A DNA stretch of 64,000 nucleotides from a candidate division Zixibacteria bacterium RBG-1 (lineage in GTDB: Bacteria > Zixibacteria > MSB-5A5 > DSPP01 > RBG-1): NCBI GenBank assembly GCA_000447245.1, contig AUYT01000001.1, positions 290,825-354,824 on the forward strand, given 5' to 3'. The position numbers were made by a program, and so were the translations under genes. The notes below the pieces were generated by a model, which was not told the origin of the DNA, made no database searches, and saw only the letters and a program-made list of their open reading frames with translations. Shown here in pieces: positions 36,634 to 45,785 of this stretch (position 1 is the stretch's first letter; the number at the start of each line of letters is the position of its first letter).

Positions 36634-37751
36634 ATTTAACACAAGTTGTCGGACAAACCCTCCCTCAAAATATTTTAAAGAAAACGCTCCAAAATCAGAA
36701 ATTGGCCAGCGCCTATTTGTTCTACGGTCCGGAAGGTCTGGGGAAATGGGTGGCGGCTCTAGAACTGGCCAAAGCGCTCAATTGTGAAAATAAAGATTCT
36801 GTCCCCTGTCAAGTCTGCTCTAACTGTGTCAAAATTGCCAAACTTTCGCATCCGGATGTAGTTTTGGTTTTCCCGGTTCCCTCGACCAAGAAAGAGGAGG
36901 AAAATCTCAGACAAAAATATATAGCCAGCTTCAGAGGAGAAAAACTTAAAGAGCCCTACGCTTTGGTGGAATTTGAGAAAAACGCCCTGATTTCCAAGGA
37001 TAGAATGAATGAACTAAAGACAGAAGTTTCCCGGCGGCCATTTGAAGCTAAAACAAAAGTTGTAATTATAAATCAAGCCGAGAAAATGATGAGGGATTCC
37101 TTCAACTCATTTTTAAAGGTGCTGGAGGAACCGCCTGCTTATGTTCATTTAATTTTAACCACTTCACAGCCGGAGCGGCTTTTGCCTACAGTGATTTCCC
37201 GCTGTCAGAAAATCAGGTTTACTCCCATCAAAGCAGAGTTAGTTCAAGAGCAGTTAGTTAAAAGATTGAATTTAGATGAAAAGAAGGCCTTAACTTATGC
37301 CCGGCTTTCAGACGGCAGTTTAGGTTATGCACTTTCTTTGGCGGGTGGGAAATGGGATAATTTAAGAGAGCTGGGTTTGCGGTACCTGCAAAATATTTTT
37401 GGTTCCGAGATTAGCTCGGCGGCTTCAATCATAGAAGATGTGGTAAAACAATATTCCATCCCGGAAAGATTTCAGCTGTTTAAATTTTTGAAGGGCTACC
37501 TGCGGGATGTGGCGGTTTTTAAAGAAAACCCAGATAAAAAACATTTGTTTGATGCGGAGTCAAGCGAGAGTATACTAAAATTGGCCCAGAGAGTCAAAAA
37601 TCAAAAGCAGATTGAAAAATCCATAAATTTAATAGAAAAAACCAAGTCCCAGTTTTATTTGAACGTCAATCCCAGATTAGCATTGTTGCATTTAGCTTTG
37701 CAGTTAAGAAATATTTTTTATCCCAACTTAGGTTCAGTCAGTTCAGCCTAA
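36621..37751 (+). CDS. holB: DNA polymerase III subunit delta'
   Basis: Delta' is part of the clamp loader. The 376 residues contain a P-loop-like YGPEGLGKW that lacks the Thr/Ser after Lys, as expected for the non-ATP-binding delta'. A zinc module follows, CENKDSVPCQVCSNC. The SRC sensor motif is present in ISRCQKIRF. The start lies inside the end of envC. It heads the holB-metG-tatD-rsmA gene order known from Firmicutes and others. Confidence 0.92.
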   Translation: MVKIDLTQVVGQTLPQNILKKTLQNQKLASAYLFYGPEGLGKWVAALELAKALNCENKDSVPCQVCSNCVKIAKLSHPDVVLVFPVPSTKKEEENLRQKYIASFRGEKLKEPYALVEFEKNALISKDRMNELKTEVSRRPFEAKTKVVIINQAEKMMRDSFNSFLKVLEEPPAYVHLILTTSQPERLLPTVISRCQKIRFTPIKAELVQEQLVKRLNLDEKKALTYARLSDGSLGYALSLAGGKWDNLRELGLRYLQNIFGSEISSAASIIEDVVKQYSIPERFQLFKFLKGYLRDVAVFKENPDKKHLFDAESSESILKLAQRVKNQKQIEKSINLIEKTKSQFYLNVNPRLALLHLALQLRNIFYPNLGSVSSA

Positions 37752-37785
37752 ATGCTTCAATAAATTCAGCACATGAGGACAAATT

Positions 37786-39702
37786 TTGGCTAAAAGATTT
37801 TTCATCACCACCCCCATTTATTATGTCAATGACAAGCCCCATATCGGGCATGCTTACACTACTATCATAGCCGATGTTTTAACCCGTTTTCATAAAATCA
37901 ATCAGGAAGAAACTTTTTTCCTGACCGGAACCGATGAACACGGGACTAAAGTGGCTGAAGCCGCCAAACAATTGAAAAAATCTCCTCAACAATTGTGCGA
38001 TGAGAACAGTCAATTGTTTAAACGGGTCTGGGAGAAATTAAATATCCAGTACGATTATTTTATCCGCACTACCGAGAAAAGACATATCGAGGCGGTAAAA
38101 AAATTATTAAACAACTTAAACACTGCTCAAATCAACAGTCAAAAAGTAATTTATCCCGGCTCCTACAAAGGGCTGTACTGCATCGGCTGTGAAAAATTTA
38201 TCACAGAAAAAGAGCTAAAAGTCGGTCTATGCCCCAATCATCTGACCAAGCCCCAGGTTGTGCAAGAGAAAAATTATTTTTTCCGATTGTCAGAATTTTT
38301 AAAACCGGTGGAAAAATTAATTAAAGAAGGAGCGATGAAAATTCTTCCAGAGGAAAGAAAAGCCGAGACCCTGGGACTTCTGGCCCAGAACCTGGAGGAT
38401 TTCTCCATCTCCAGAGAAAAAGTGACCTGGGGTGTACCTCTACCCTTTGACCCTTTGCAGATTGCCTATGTCTGGGTGGATGCTTTACCCAATTACATTT
38501 CGGCCATCGGCTATGGAGACAACCCCCAAGAGTTCGATAAATGGTGGAACGATTCCCAGGTGATTCATCTGATGGCCAAAGATATTTTGAAATTTCATGC
38601 GGTCTATTGGCCGGCTATGTTATTGGCTTTAGGGTTAAAAATCCCGGATTTATTGTTCATTCACGGATTTTTCACGGTCAACGGACAGAAGATGAGCAAA
38701 ACTTTGGGGAATGTGATTGACCCTAATTTTTTGGTGGAAAAATTCGGCTCCGATGCCACCCGCTATCTTTTGTTGACTCAATTCCCTTTAGGGTTGGATG
38801 GGGATATTCAGGAAAGCCGTTTCACTGAAAAATATAATTCAGAGTTGGCCAATGATTTGGGGAATTTGGTTTCGCGGGTGATTAAGATGATTTCGGATTG
38901 GTGTGAGGGGAAGATTCCAAATCCATCGGATTATGATGACAAGGATAACGAATTGAAAAATTTAGGTTCAAACACACCCAAAAAAGTTATGGAGCATATT
39001 TATCAAATCGGAGTAACCGGTGCCATTGATGAAATTTTCAAATTAATCAGAAAAACCAATCAGTATATTGAAATCTCTGCTCCCTGGAATTTGGCTAAAA
39101 ATAAAGAGAGTAAAAAATTAAATACTAAATTATATGTTGCGGCAGAAGTTTTGCGAATAATTTCAAGCTTAATTTACCCCGTGATGCCTAATAAGGCTTT
39201 GCAGATTAGAAAAATGTTGGGATTATCTGATAAAGAGGTTCCTGATTTAACAGAGGAGAAAAATTGGGGGAACTTAAAGCCCGGTTTAGAAATTGGGAAG
39301 ATGGAATCATTGTTTCCAAGAATGGAGTCAAAAACAAAAAGTGGCAACCTAACAAAGGAGAGTATTGCAATGGAAGAAAATTTGGTCGGTATAGAGGATT
39401 TTCAGAAGCTGGATTTGAGAGTTGCTAAGGTTTTGGAAGCGGAAGCGGTGCCAGGAACCAGTCGGCTTTTGAAATTGAAAGTTGAAGTGGGGGATAAGCA
39501 AAAGCAGATTGTGGCTGGAATTGCGGAGCATTATAAGCCGGAGGAGCTGGTGGGGAAAAAAGTGGTGGTGGTGAATAATATGAAGCCCACTACTATAAGA
39601 GGGGTTGAATCGGAAGGGATGATTCTGGTGGCGAAGGATGGGAAGGGTATGGTGTTATTGGGGACGGAGAAGGAGATTGAGACGGGAGCGAAGATTAGTT
39701 AG
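37786..39702 (+). CDS. metG: Methionine-tRNA ligase with C-terminal tRNA-binding domain
   Basis: MetRS charges tRNA-Met. At 638 residues it has the class I HIGH motif (DKPHIGHAYTTI), a zinc knuckle reduced to CIGC with a second half VGLCPNH, and KMSKT in GQKMSKTLGN. The anticodon-binding helices follow (about residues 385-500). A Trbp111-like domain ends the protein (EDFQKLDLRVAKVLEAE, from about residue 530). The start is TTG behind a GAGGACA ribosome binding site. It sits between holB and, beyond an inserted helicase gene, tatD. Confidence 0.97.
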   Translation: MAKRFFITTPIYYVNDKPHIGHAYTTIIADVLTRFHKINQEETFFLTGTDEHGTKVAEAAKQLKKSPQQLCDENSQLFKRVWEKLNIQYDYFIRTTEKRHIEAVKKLLNNLNTAQINSQKVIYPGSYKGLYCIGCEKFITEKELKVGLCPNHLTKPQVVQEKNYFFRLSEFLKPVEKLIKEGAMKILPEERKAETLGLLAQNLEDFSISREKVTWGVPLPFDPLQIAYVWVDALPNYISAIGYGDNPQEFDKWWNDSQVIHLMAKDILKFHAVYWPAMLLALGLKIPDLLFIHGFFTVNGQKMSKTLGNVIDPNFLVEKFGSDATRYLLLTQFPLGLDGDIQESRFTEKYNSELANDLGNLVSRVIKMISDWCEGKIPNPSDYDDKDNELKNLGSNTPKKVMEHIYQIGVTGAIDEIFKLIRKTNQYIEISAPWNLAKNKESKKLNTKLYVAAEVLRIISSLIYPVMPNKALQIRKMLGLSDKEVPDLTEEKNWGNLKPGLEIGKMESLFPRMESKTKSGNLTKESIAMEENLVGIEDFQKLDLRVAKVLEAEAVPGTSRLLKLKVEVGDKQKQIVAGIAEHYKPEELVGKKVVVVNNMKPTTIRGVESEGMILVAKDGKGMVLLGTEKEIETGAKIS

Positions 39703-39733
39703 AACACCTTCTTTCTTTATTTCTAAACTCTAG

Positions 39734-41620
39734 GTGAAATCTCACGACAATGGAGCCATTGTGCCTTTCCCTAACAATGAACAACTCAAAATAATAAATC
39801 ACAGAGGGCGTCCATTAGTAGTTATTGCTGGACCAGGAACTGGTAAAACCAGGACACTGGTAGAGCGTATGATAGGTTTGCTTAGAGAAAATTTAAACAG
39901 AAAAGTTTCATTTATTACCTTTACAAGAACCAGTCGACGAGACACCTCCAAAAAGATAGAAAATGCTATAGGGAGCACTGCCTATCAAGAAATTGAGTCG
40001 AATTCACCAGCGAGCAGCACTTTGCATATGTATGCCAAGAGCCTCGTGCATCATTACTCATACTTAATTGGGCGACCATCAAATTTTTCAGTACTTATAG
40101 AGGATAAAGGAGAAAAAAGTTTGGTGCTTGAAGATCTGTCAACAGACCTTGACATTAATATAAGTATACTATTGCTTGGTAAAGCTCTTTCATGCGTAAG
40201 AGCAACAAACAATTGGCCCACCGACTTTCCATTGACCATAGAGGAACGAGATGAAATTTCAAGGTACTACAATTCTCTTTTAATCTTCTACAACACATAT
40301 GACATGGAGGGACTGGTAGATGCTGCGTGTAAAATTCTAAGCGACCCCTCTACTATTGTCCCTGTAATATTTTTGCAGGTTGACGAATACCAGGACTTAA
40401 ATCCAAACGACCAAAATCTGGTCAATCTCACGGCAAGCCATTCTAGTTCTCACATAGTAGTAGTTGGTGATGATGCTCAAAGCATTTATGGTTTTCGCAA
40501 TGCCAACTATCAAGGTATTCGCGAGATATGGCAATCACACGCCTGGGACAAGATTTCTTTGACAGAGTCTCATCGTCTTCCTATCCACATCCAGAGGGCG
40601 GCACAGGCATTGATTGCAAACGAAGGATATCTTGGATGTAATTTACAAAACCTGCCTGATAATGGGAAAAAACTTCTGACTTTACAATGTACAACAGATA
40701 AACTTCAAATCAAGGCAGTTGCAAAAAAAATAACCGAATTAAAAGCTGGTAGCCGAAATCAGAAAGGAGAAGCTTTGCTATACAACGATTTTATGGTTTT
40801 ATGCCCTACGAAAGGTTTTGTTAAAACTATGGCTAAGAATTTAGAAAATGAATTTAGCATACCTACTAAACTGCACGATAAAGCCTCCATTCCTGATGAC
40901 CATTGGAGACTACTTTTAGTTCTAAGAATGTTGAATTACGAAGACAATTTGGCGTTGAGGCAATGGCTTTCAATTTCAGGTCTGAAGAAAGTAGAAATTA
41001 CAAAAATTCGCCAAGATGCTATGCAAAGTGGGAAGTCGTTGTTTAGGCATTGTGCAACACTTTCAGACTCTCGGATTTGTGAAATTTTAAATGCCATTGA
41101 AGAACTGAAAGATAGCAAACAGGATTTTGAGAAATTTCGAGTATCACTTAAAAATTTCCCCAATCTTTTGATTGAAGATGACCTTTTTCCTAAGGTGGGT
41201 CTGACAATTGACGAGGTTACAAGAGAACCTCGAGCCATCGGCTCTGTTATACGATCCATCTATGAAAAGTTTGGCCTAATTGAGTCAGAAAGTGAATTTA
41301 CAGAAGAGGACAAAGTATTGGTAACTACCCTGCATTCTGCAAAAGGTCTAGAAGCGGAATATGTTTTCGTTACAAGGTTGAATTTTCTATATGTCCCTAT
41401 GGCCAACAGAGATATCAAGGAAGAAAGAAGGGTACTTTATGTTGCTTTAACAAGAGCAAGACAAGATGTATTCTTAACATTTTACGAGTATTACGATGAA
41501 GTGAAAAAAAGACGCCTGTATGAAGAAGCAATGTCTCCATTTTTACATGATATAAGAGACCACTTAGAAATAAACAAAGTAAAAGCAGAGGACATGAAAG
41601 TAAAAACTTTAAAAAAATGA
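39734..41620 (+). CDS. UvrD/PcrA-like superfamily 1 DNA helicase
   Basis: The 628 residues carry the full SF1A motif set: Q-motif-like FPNNEQLKII, Walker A AGPGTGKTRTL, FITFTRTSRRD, Walker B VDEYQDLNP, GDDAQSIYGFRNAN, ESHRLPIHI, VTTLHSAKGLEAEYVF and EERRVLYVALTRARQ. The predicted role is ATP-driven 3'-5' unwinding in repair or defence. It is shorter than typical UvrD and has no C-terminal RNA-polymerase-binding extension that I can see. The start is GTG with a weak ribosome binding site. It interrupts the common metG-tatD order, and its codon use is more even than its neighbours, which suggests insertion. Its stop overlaps tatD (ATGA). Confidence 0.87.
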   Translation: MKSHDNGAIVPFPNNEQLKIINHRGRPLVVIAGPGTGKTRTLVERMIGLLRENLNRKVSFITFTRTSRRDTSKKIENAIGSTAYQEIESNSPASSTLHMYAKSLVHHYSYLIGRPSNFSVLIEDKGEKSLVLEDLSTDLDINISILLLGKALSCVRATNNWPTDFPLTIEERDEISRYYNSLLIFYNTYDMEGLVDAACKILSDPSTIVPVIFLQVDEYQDLNPNDQNLVNLTASHSSSHIVVVGDDAQSIYGFRNANYQGIREIWQSHAWDKISLTESHRLPIHIQRAAQALIANEGYLGCNLQNLPDNGKKLLTLQCTTDKLQIKAVAKKITELKAGSRNQKGEALLYNDFMVLCPTKGFVKTMAKNLENEFSIPTKLHDKASIPDDHWRLLLVLRMLNYEDNLALRQWLSISGLKKVEITKIRQDAMQSGKSLFRHCATLSDSRICEILNAIEELKDSKQDFEKFRVSLKNFPNLLIEDDLFPKVGLTIDEVTREPRAIGSVIRSIYEKFGLIESESEFTEEDKVLVTTLHSAKGLEAEYVFVTRLNFLYVPMANRDIKEERRVLYVALTRARQDVFLTFYEYYDEVKKRRLYEEAMSPFLHDIRDHLEINKVKAEDMKVKTLKK

Positions 41621-42378
41621 TTGACACCCATGCTCACTTAGATGACAAAAAGTTCGATTCCGACCGGGAAAAAGTCATCCAAGAGTCCTTCACAAACGGC
41701 ATCGAAAAAATCGTCAACATCGGCACCGATTTAAAAACCTCCCGCCTGTCAGTCGAATTATCCCAAAAATATCCCCAGATTTACGCCAGCATAGCCGTCC
41801 ACCCCCACGCCTCCAAACATTTCGCCCTCTCCACCGTCTCCGAATTAGAAAAATTATCCGCTAACCCCAAAGTAGTCGCCATCGGAGAAATCGGACTTGA
41901 TTTCTACCGCAACTGGTCCCCCAGAGAGGACCAAGAGAAAGCTTTCAAGTCCCAGATTGAGCTGGCCTTCAAATTAAAAAAACCGATTGTGTATCATATC
42001 CGGGAGGCATTTGAGGAGACCTGGGCTATAATTTTAGAAACCAAAGCTTACCAGTTAGGGGGAATCCTGCACTCCTTTTCCGGCAACGTCGACCAAGCCA
42101 AGAAAGCGACTGAACTTGGTTTATACCTTTCCTTCAACGGCACCCTGACCTACAAAAACTCTTTGGCTCAAGAAGTTGTAAAAAATATTCCTTTAGATTT
42201 AATTTTGCTTGAAACTGACTGCCCTTATCTTCCCCCTCAACCATATCGCGGCCAGAGAAACCAGCCGGATTATGTACAATATGTATTAGAAAAGATGTCG
42301 GAGCTATTAAACAAACCCTTTGATGAATTAGAAAAAATAACCAGTTCAAATGCTCAAAGAATATTCAAGTTCCCCTAA
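41617..42378 (+). CDS. tatD: TatD-family metal-dependent DNase
   Basis: TatD proteins are cytoplasmic metal-dependent nucleases. The 253 residues show MIDTHAHLDDKKFDSDR, the metal-site Glu in AIGEIGLDFYR, KPIVYHIREA, GGILHSFSGNVDQAKKATE and LLETDCPYLPPQPYRGQRN. It overlaps the helicase stop by four bases and the rsmA start by 29 bases, so the three genes are tightly coupled. Confidence 0.95.
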   Translation: MIDTHAHLDDKKFDSDREKVIQESFTNGIEKIVNIGTDLKTSRLSVELSQKYPQIYASIAVHPHASKHFALSTVSELEKLSANPKVVAIGEIGLDFYRNWSPREDQEKAFKSQIELAFKLKKPIVYHIREAFEETWAIILETKAYQLGGILHSFSGNVDQAKKATELGLYLSFNGTLTYKNSLAQEVVKNIPLDLILLETDCPYLPPQPYRGQRNQPDYVQYVLEKMSELLNKPFDELEKITSSNAQRIFKFP

Positions 42379-43186
42379 AATTAGACCAAAAAAATCCCTC
42401 TCCCAAATTTTTTTAGTTAACCTCCATGCCGCTGAAAGAATCGTGGATAGCTTGAATTTGTCCCCCGACGCTTCGGTCTTAGAAATCGGGGCCGGTAAAG
42501 GGGTTCTGACTCAATTCTTGATAGAACAAGCTAAAAAAGTTTATGCGGTGGAGCTGGATAAAAGCTTGTACGAATTTTTAAGAGAAAAATTTTCAAATCA
42601 AAAAAATTTAGAAATCATCAATCAAGACATTTTGCAACTTGATTTAAAAAAGTTACTTCCCTCATCCCCAAAAATAAAAATTATAGGAAATCTCCCTTAT
42701 CAAATCACCTCTCCGATATTGGACTGGCTCATCCAATACAAAGAGTTAATTTCCCAAGCAGTTCTAATGGTGCAAAAAGAGGTAGCCATACGAATGTCGG
42801 CTTCACCCGGGGGCAAAGATTTTTCCCCATTGTCAATTTTCGTTCAAGTCTACACTAAACCCAAAATTTTATTCAGCTTAAAGCCAGGTTCTTTTAATCC
42901 ACCACCAAAAATTGAATCGACCGTAATAGTTTTAGATTTTCTGTCTCAAAGTAGGGTCAAGCCGGAAGATGAGAAACTCTTTTTCCAAATCGTCAAAGCC
43001 AGTTTCTCCACCAGAAGAAAAACTATTTTGAACTGTCTGAGCTCGAATCTTAAACTCCCTAAGAATCTGGTAGAGAAAATCTTAGCCGAACAAAAAATCA
43101 ATCCTCAAAGCCGAGCCGAAACTTTGGAAATTAACCAATATCTTAAATTGACCCAGGAGCTCAAAAATTATCAAGATTATTTCTGA
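42350..43186 (+). CDS. rsmA: 16S rRNA (adenine1518/1519-N6)-dimethyltransferase
   Basis: RsmA/KsgA methylates two adenines in the 3' hairpin of 16S rRNA during small-subunit assembly. The 278 residues show KKSLSQIFLVN, the S-adenosylmethionine loop VLEIGAGKGVLTQFL, the catalytic IGNLPYQITSPIL, and FNPPPKIESTVI. The ATG is inside tatD. It closes the holB-metG-tatD-rsmA group. Confidence 0.97.
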   Translation: MLKEYSSSPKIRPKKSLSQIFLVNLHAAERIVDSLNLSPDASVLEIGAGKGVLTQFLIEQAKKVYAVELDKSLYEFLREKFSNQKNLEIINQDILQLDLKKLLPSSPKIKIIGNLPYQITSPILDWLIQYKELISQAVLMVQKEVAIRMSASPGGKDFSPLSIFVQVYTKPKILFSLKPGSFNPPPKIESTVIVLDFLSQSRVKPEDEKLFFQIVKASFSTRRKTILNCLSSNLKLPKNLVEKILAEQKINPQSRAETLEINQYLKLTQELKNYQDYF

Positions 43187-43204
43187 GAAACCCAATTTAT
43201 TTGC

Positions 43205-43232
43205 TTGACAAGCAGTCATAAAAAATTATATT
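43205..43232 (+). promoter_or_regulatory. Promoter of TonB-dependent receptor gene
   Basis: TTGACA (43205-43210) and TATATT (43227-43232) with a 16-base spacer. About 75 bases remain to the ATG; no riboswitch-like fold was recognised there. Confidence 0.65.
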
Positions 43233-43307
43233 GGTGTTTTGAATTTTTTATTCCAAAGGTCAAAAATTTAGATTTTTAACAATCTTTCAGTTATTTAAGG
43301 AGGGTAC

Positions 43308-45668
43308 ATGATTTGGCTTAAGGGTTCCACCATTGGGACAGCAATGCTCTTGCTGCTTGGCGTTCTGACTGTTAATCTTTCTGCTCAAGAGACACCGCCA
43401 CCGGTCACACAGGATACGGTCCAAATGATACCGGAAACAACCAAAGTGGACACTCTGAAGATGGAGCCGGCACCCATAGTTCCACCCACACCGGTGGAAA
43501 CCGCCCAAGTAGCCCCTCCTATGGCGGACACCTTTAAAAAAGCGGTTGACACCGTCGGGGTCAAGTTAGATACCATACCTACGGAAAAGACGTCCCGGAT
43601 GATCGAACCCTTTGAATTGAAAGTGGCAGAAGAGCCCCCATTTTTTATGAAAGAAATCGCCTTTACCACTTCCCGGTCCGACAAAGGAAGTTTTCGAGTG
43701 CCCGACTTTATATATACATTAAATCCGACGACCAAAGCCAGACAAAACCATAATATCATGATGGACTTACTCAAAAATGCAGCCGGGATTGAAATTTTAG
43801 AGGCCGGACAGTTTCTGGCCCGTCCGGCTATAAGGGGAGTTTTCGGCTCCCGGGTTTTACTTTTACAGGATGGGGTCAGAATGAATACCTTCCGGGATTT
43901 TCCTTTATGGGGTACGTCACCCACTTTAATCGATGTAGACCAGGTGGAGAAAATAGAGATCTTGAATGGGCCGGGTTCCCACTTGTACGGCTCGGACGCC
44001 TATGGAGGAGTAATCAATTTTATCACTCCCAAGCCAGAGTTTCTGCCGGAGGGTGAAATGGAGAATGGATATGATTTATCCGGTAGCTATAAATTTAGCT
44101 ACTCTTCTATTGGAGAACAGAAGAAAAACAGACTGGAACTGAAGCTGGCCGATAAAAAGTGGGCCTTGAATCTGGGTGGTTCATTCCGAAAAGTACCCCA
44201 CAATTACAAATCCGGCGGGGAGAATGAACAGGTAGTGGCGAACACCAGTATAAAAGAGGAATCCAGCGTAGACCTTAATCTGGGGTATAAATTCAGAGAA
44301 AATCAAACTTTTTATTTTCAGGGGAGCCGCAACCGTGATTTCGGTATCGGGTTTGCCAATCTTTACAGTATGTCATTCCCCTTTCAGAAAAGAGATAGAG
44401 CTGCCCTGACCTACGAAGTTCAAGACCTGGCTGAAAAAATCCCCTGGCTAAATCTTAAAGGGTTTTTCCAAGAACAGCGGAGATTATTCCAGCTTAGCCT
44501 GCCCCCTGATACCTTAAATAACATCGACTCAGATGTTAAACTGTGGGGGGGGGCGGTCCAGGGATTGTATTTAGTACCGCCTCATCAAACTTTTTCAGTG
44601 GGGGCAGATTTCGCCAGCGAAAGAATAAAAGGCGGAAACATTTTGTTCTTGGAGCAAGCTAAAGTAGTCTTGGATGATACCACTAAGTTATTACCCGAAA
44701 TCCATTGGGATATGGCCGGTGTCTATATGCTGGATGAAATAACCATAGTCCCCAACCTATCGGCCTTTTTAGGAGGCAGGTACGACTACCATCAAATCAA
44801 ACATTTTGACACCACTCATGCTGGCATCCCTCCGGAGGAGAGATTTGATCGTTATATCAGTTACCAGTCCGGCTTGGTCTACCGCTTCCAGAAAGGGTAC
44901 CAACTGAATTTTAGTGTGGCCCGCTCTTATAGAACTCCCACCGTAGTGGAGAGATATTATTTTGGACCTTTGGATGGCAAAAACTGGCTTTCCTCCAATG
45001 ATAGGCTGAAAAAAGAAAGAGCGATTAATGTCAGCTTGGGTGCCAAGGCCAATCTGGATGCATTTTCCGGCTCGGTGAGCTGGTTTTACAAAGATCTTAG
45101 GAATTTCATTGACCTGCGGCCGGCTACAGGCGCTCTCTATCAGGGAAAACAGATTTGGACCTGGAAGAATCTGGCTGGTTCAACTCGTATGGTCGGCATA
45201 GAGGGGGCAGCGGAGGTCTCCTTCACCGAGGAGTTCTACGGCTTTTCTAACTGGTCCTGGATCTGGGGACAGCACCGTCGGGATACCACGGCTCAGAGAA
45301 TCGACACAGCCGGAGCTTTTGAGGTGGTGTTTGTGCCTCCCTTTAAGGCCTACTTCGGTATCGGCTGGAAAGAAAAGGAAGGTCGTCTGTGGGCTGAAAT
45401 TTCTTCTCGGGTGGTGGCACAGCAAGAAAGAATTCCCCTCAATTCACAGGGCCAGAAAATACTTTCCAACACTTCGGGATTTGCTATCTACAACTTAAGA
45501 GGGGGGATTAATCTTTCCAATCGACAGGTCTTAACCTTAGCTTTTAACAATATCGCCAACCGCTTTTATGTCGAGCCATACAACCAGTTCAATGCGGCCG
45601 CTAATAATACCCCGCTGGCGCCGGAACCGGGGCGGAATTTTTCCATAAGCTTAACCGTGAGTTATTGA
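43308..45668 (+). CDS. TonB-dependent outer-membrane receptor
   Basis: A 786-residue receptor with a signal peptide (IGTAMLLLLGVLTVNLSA), a Pro/Thr/Val-rich linker (about residues 27-100), a plug domain (about 125-250) and a beta barrel ending in FSISLTVSY, the usual aromatic C terminus. The plug shows GVFGSRVLLLQDGVRMN, IEILNGPGSHLYGSDAYGGV and INFITPK. It takes up a TonB-dependent ligand (metal chelate, vitamin or glycan); the ligand cannot be read. An AAGGAGGG ribosome binding site precedes the ATG. No tonB/exbBD genes are near. Confidence 0.93.
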   Translation: MIWLKGSTIGTAMLLLLGVLTVNLSAQETPPPVTQDTVQMIPETTKVDTLKMEPAPIVPPTPVETAQVAPPMADTFKKAVDTVGVKLDTIPTEKTSRMIEPFELKVAEEPPFFMKEIAFTTSRSDKGSFRVPDFIYTLNPTTKARQNHNIMMDLLKNAAGIEILEAGQFLARPAIRGVFGSRVLLLQDGVRMNTFRDFPLWGTSPTLIDVDQVEKIEILNGPGSHLYGSDAYGGVINFITPKPEFLPEGEMENGYDLSGSYKFSYSSIGEQKKNRLELKLADKKWALNLGGSFRKVPHNYKSGGENEQVVANTSIKEESSVDLNLGYKFRENQTFYFQGSRNRDFGIGFANLYSMSFPFQKRDRAALTYEVQDLAEKIPWLNLKGFFQEQRRLFQLSLPPDTLNNIDSDVKLWGGAVQGLYLVPPHQTFSVGADFASERIKGGNILFLEQAKVVLDDTTKLLPEIHWDMAGVYMLDEITIVPNLSAFLGGRYDYHQIKHFDTTHAGIPPEERFDRYISYQSGLVYRFQKGYQLNFSVARSYRTPTVVERYYFGPLDGKNWLSSNDRLKKERAINVSLGAKANLDAFSGSVSWFYKDLRNFIDLRPATGALYQGKQIWTWKNLAGSTRMVGIEGAAEVSFTEEFYGFSNWSWIWGQHRRDTTAQRIDTAGAFEVVFVPPFKAYFGIGWKEKEGRLWAEISSRVVAQQERIPLNSQGQKILSNTSGFAIYNLRGGINLSNRQVLTLAFNNIANRFYVEPYNQFNAAANNTPLAPEPGRNFSISLTVSY

Positions 45669-45785
45669 TAAACAGATTCTGACAAATTAGAACTGATCGA
45701 GAGTGGCCATCAATTTTATTTGAAGATGGTATAGTTTCCGTGAAGCTGAATTTTGGTCCAGAAAATTTCCACAGAAATTTTGAGT

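Noticed and set aside
43187-43307. Leader of the TonB receptor considered as a cobalamin riboswitch
   Set aside because: Only about 75 transcribed bases precede the ATG, too few for that riboswitch, and none of its conserved boxes is visible.
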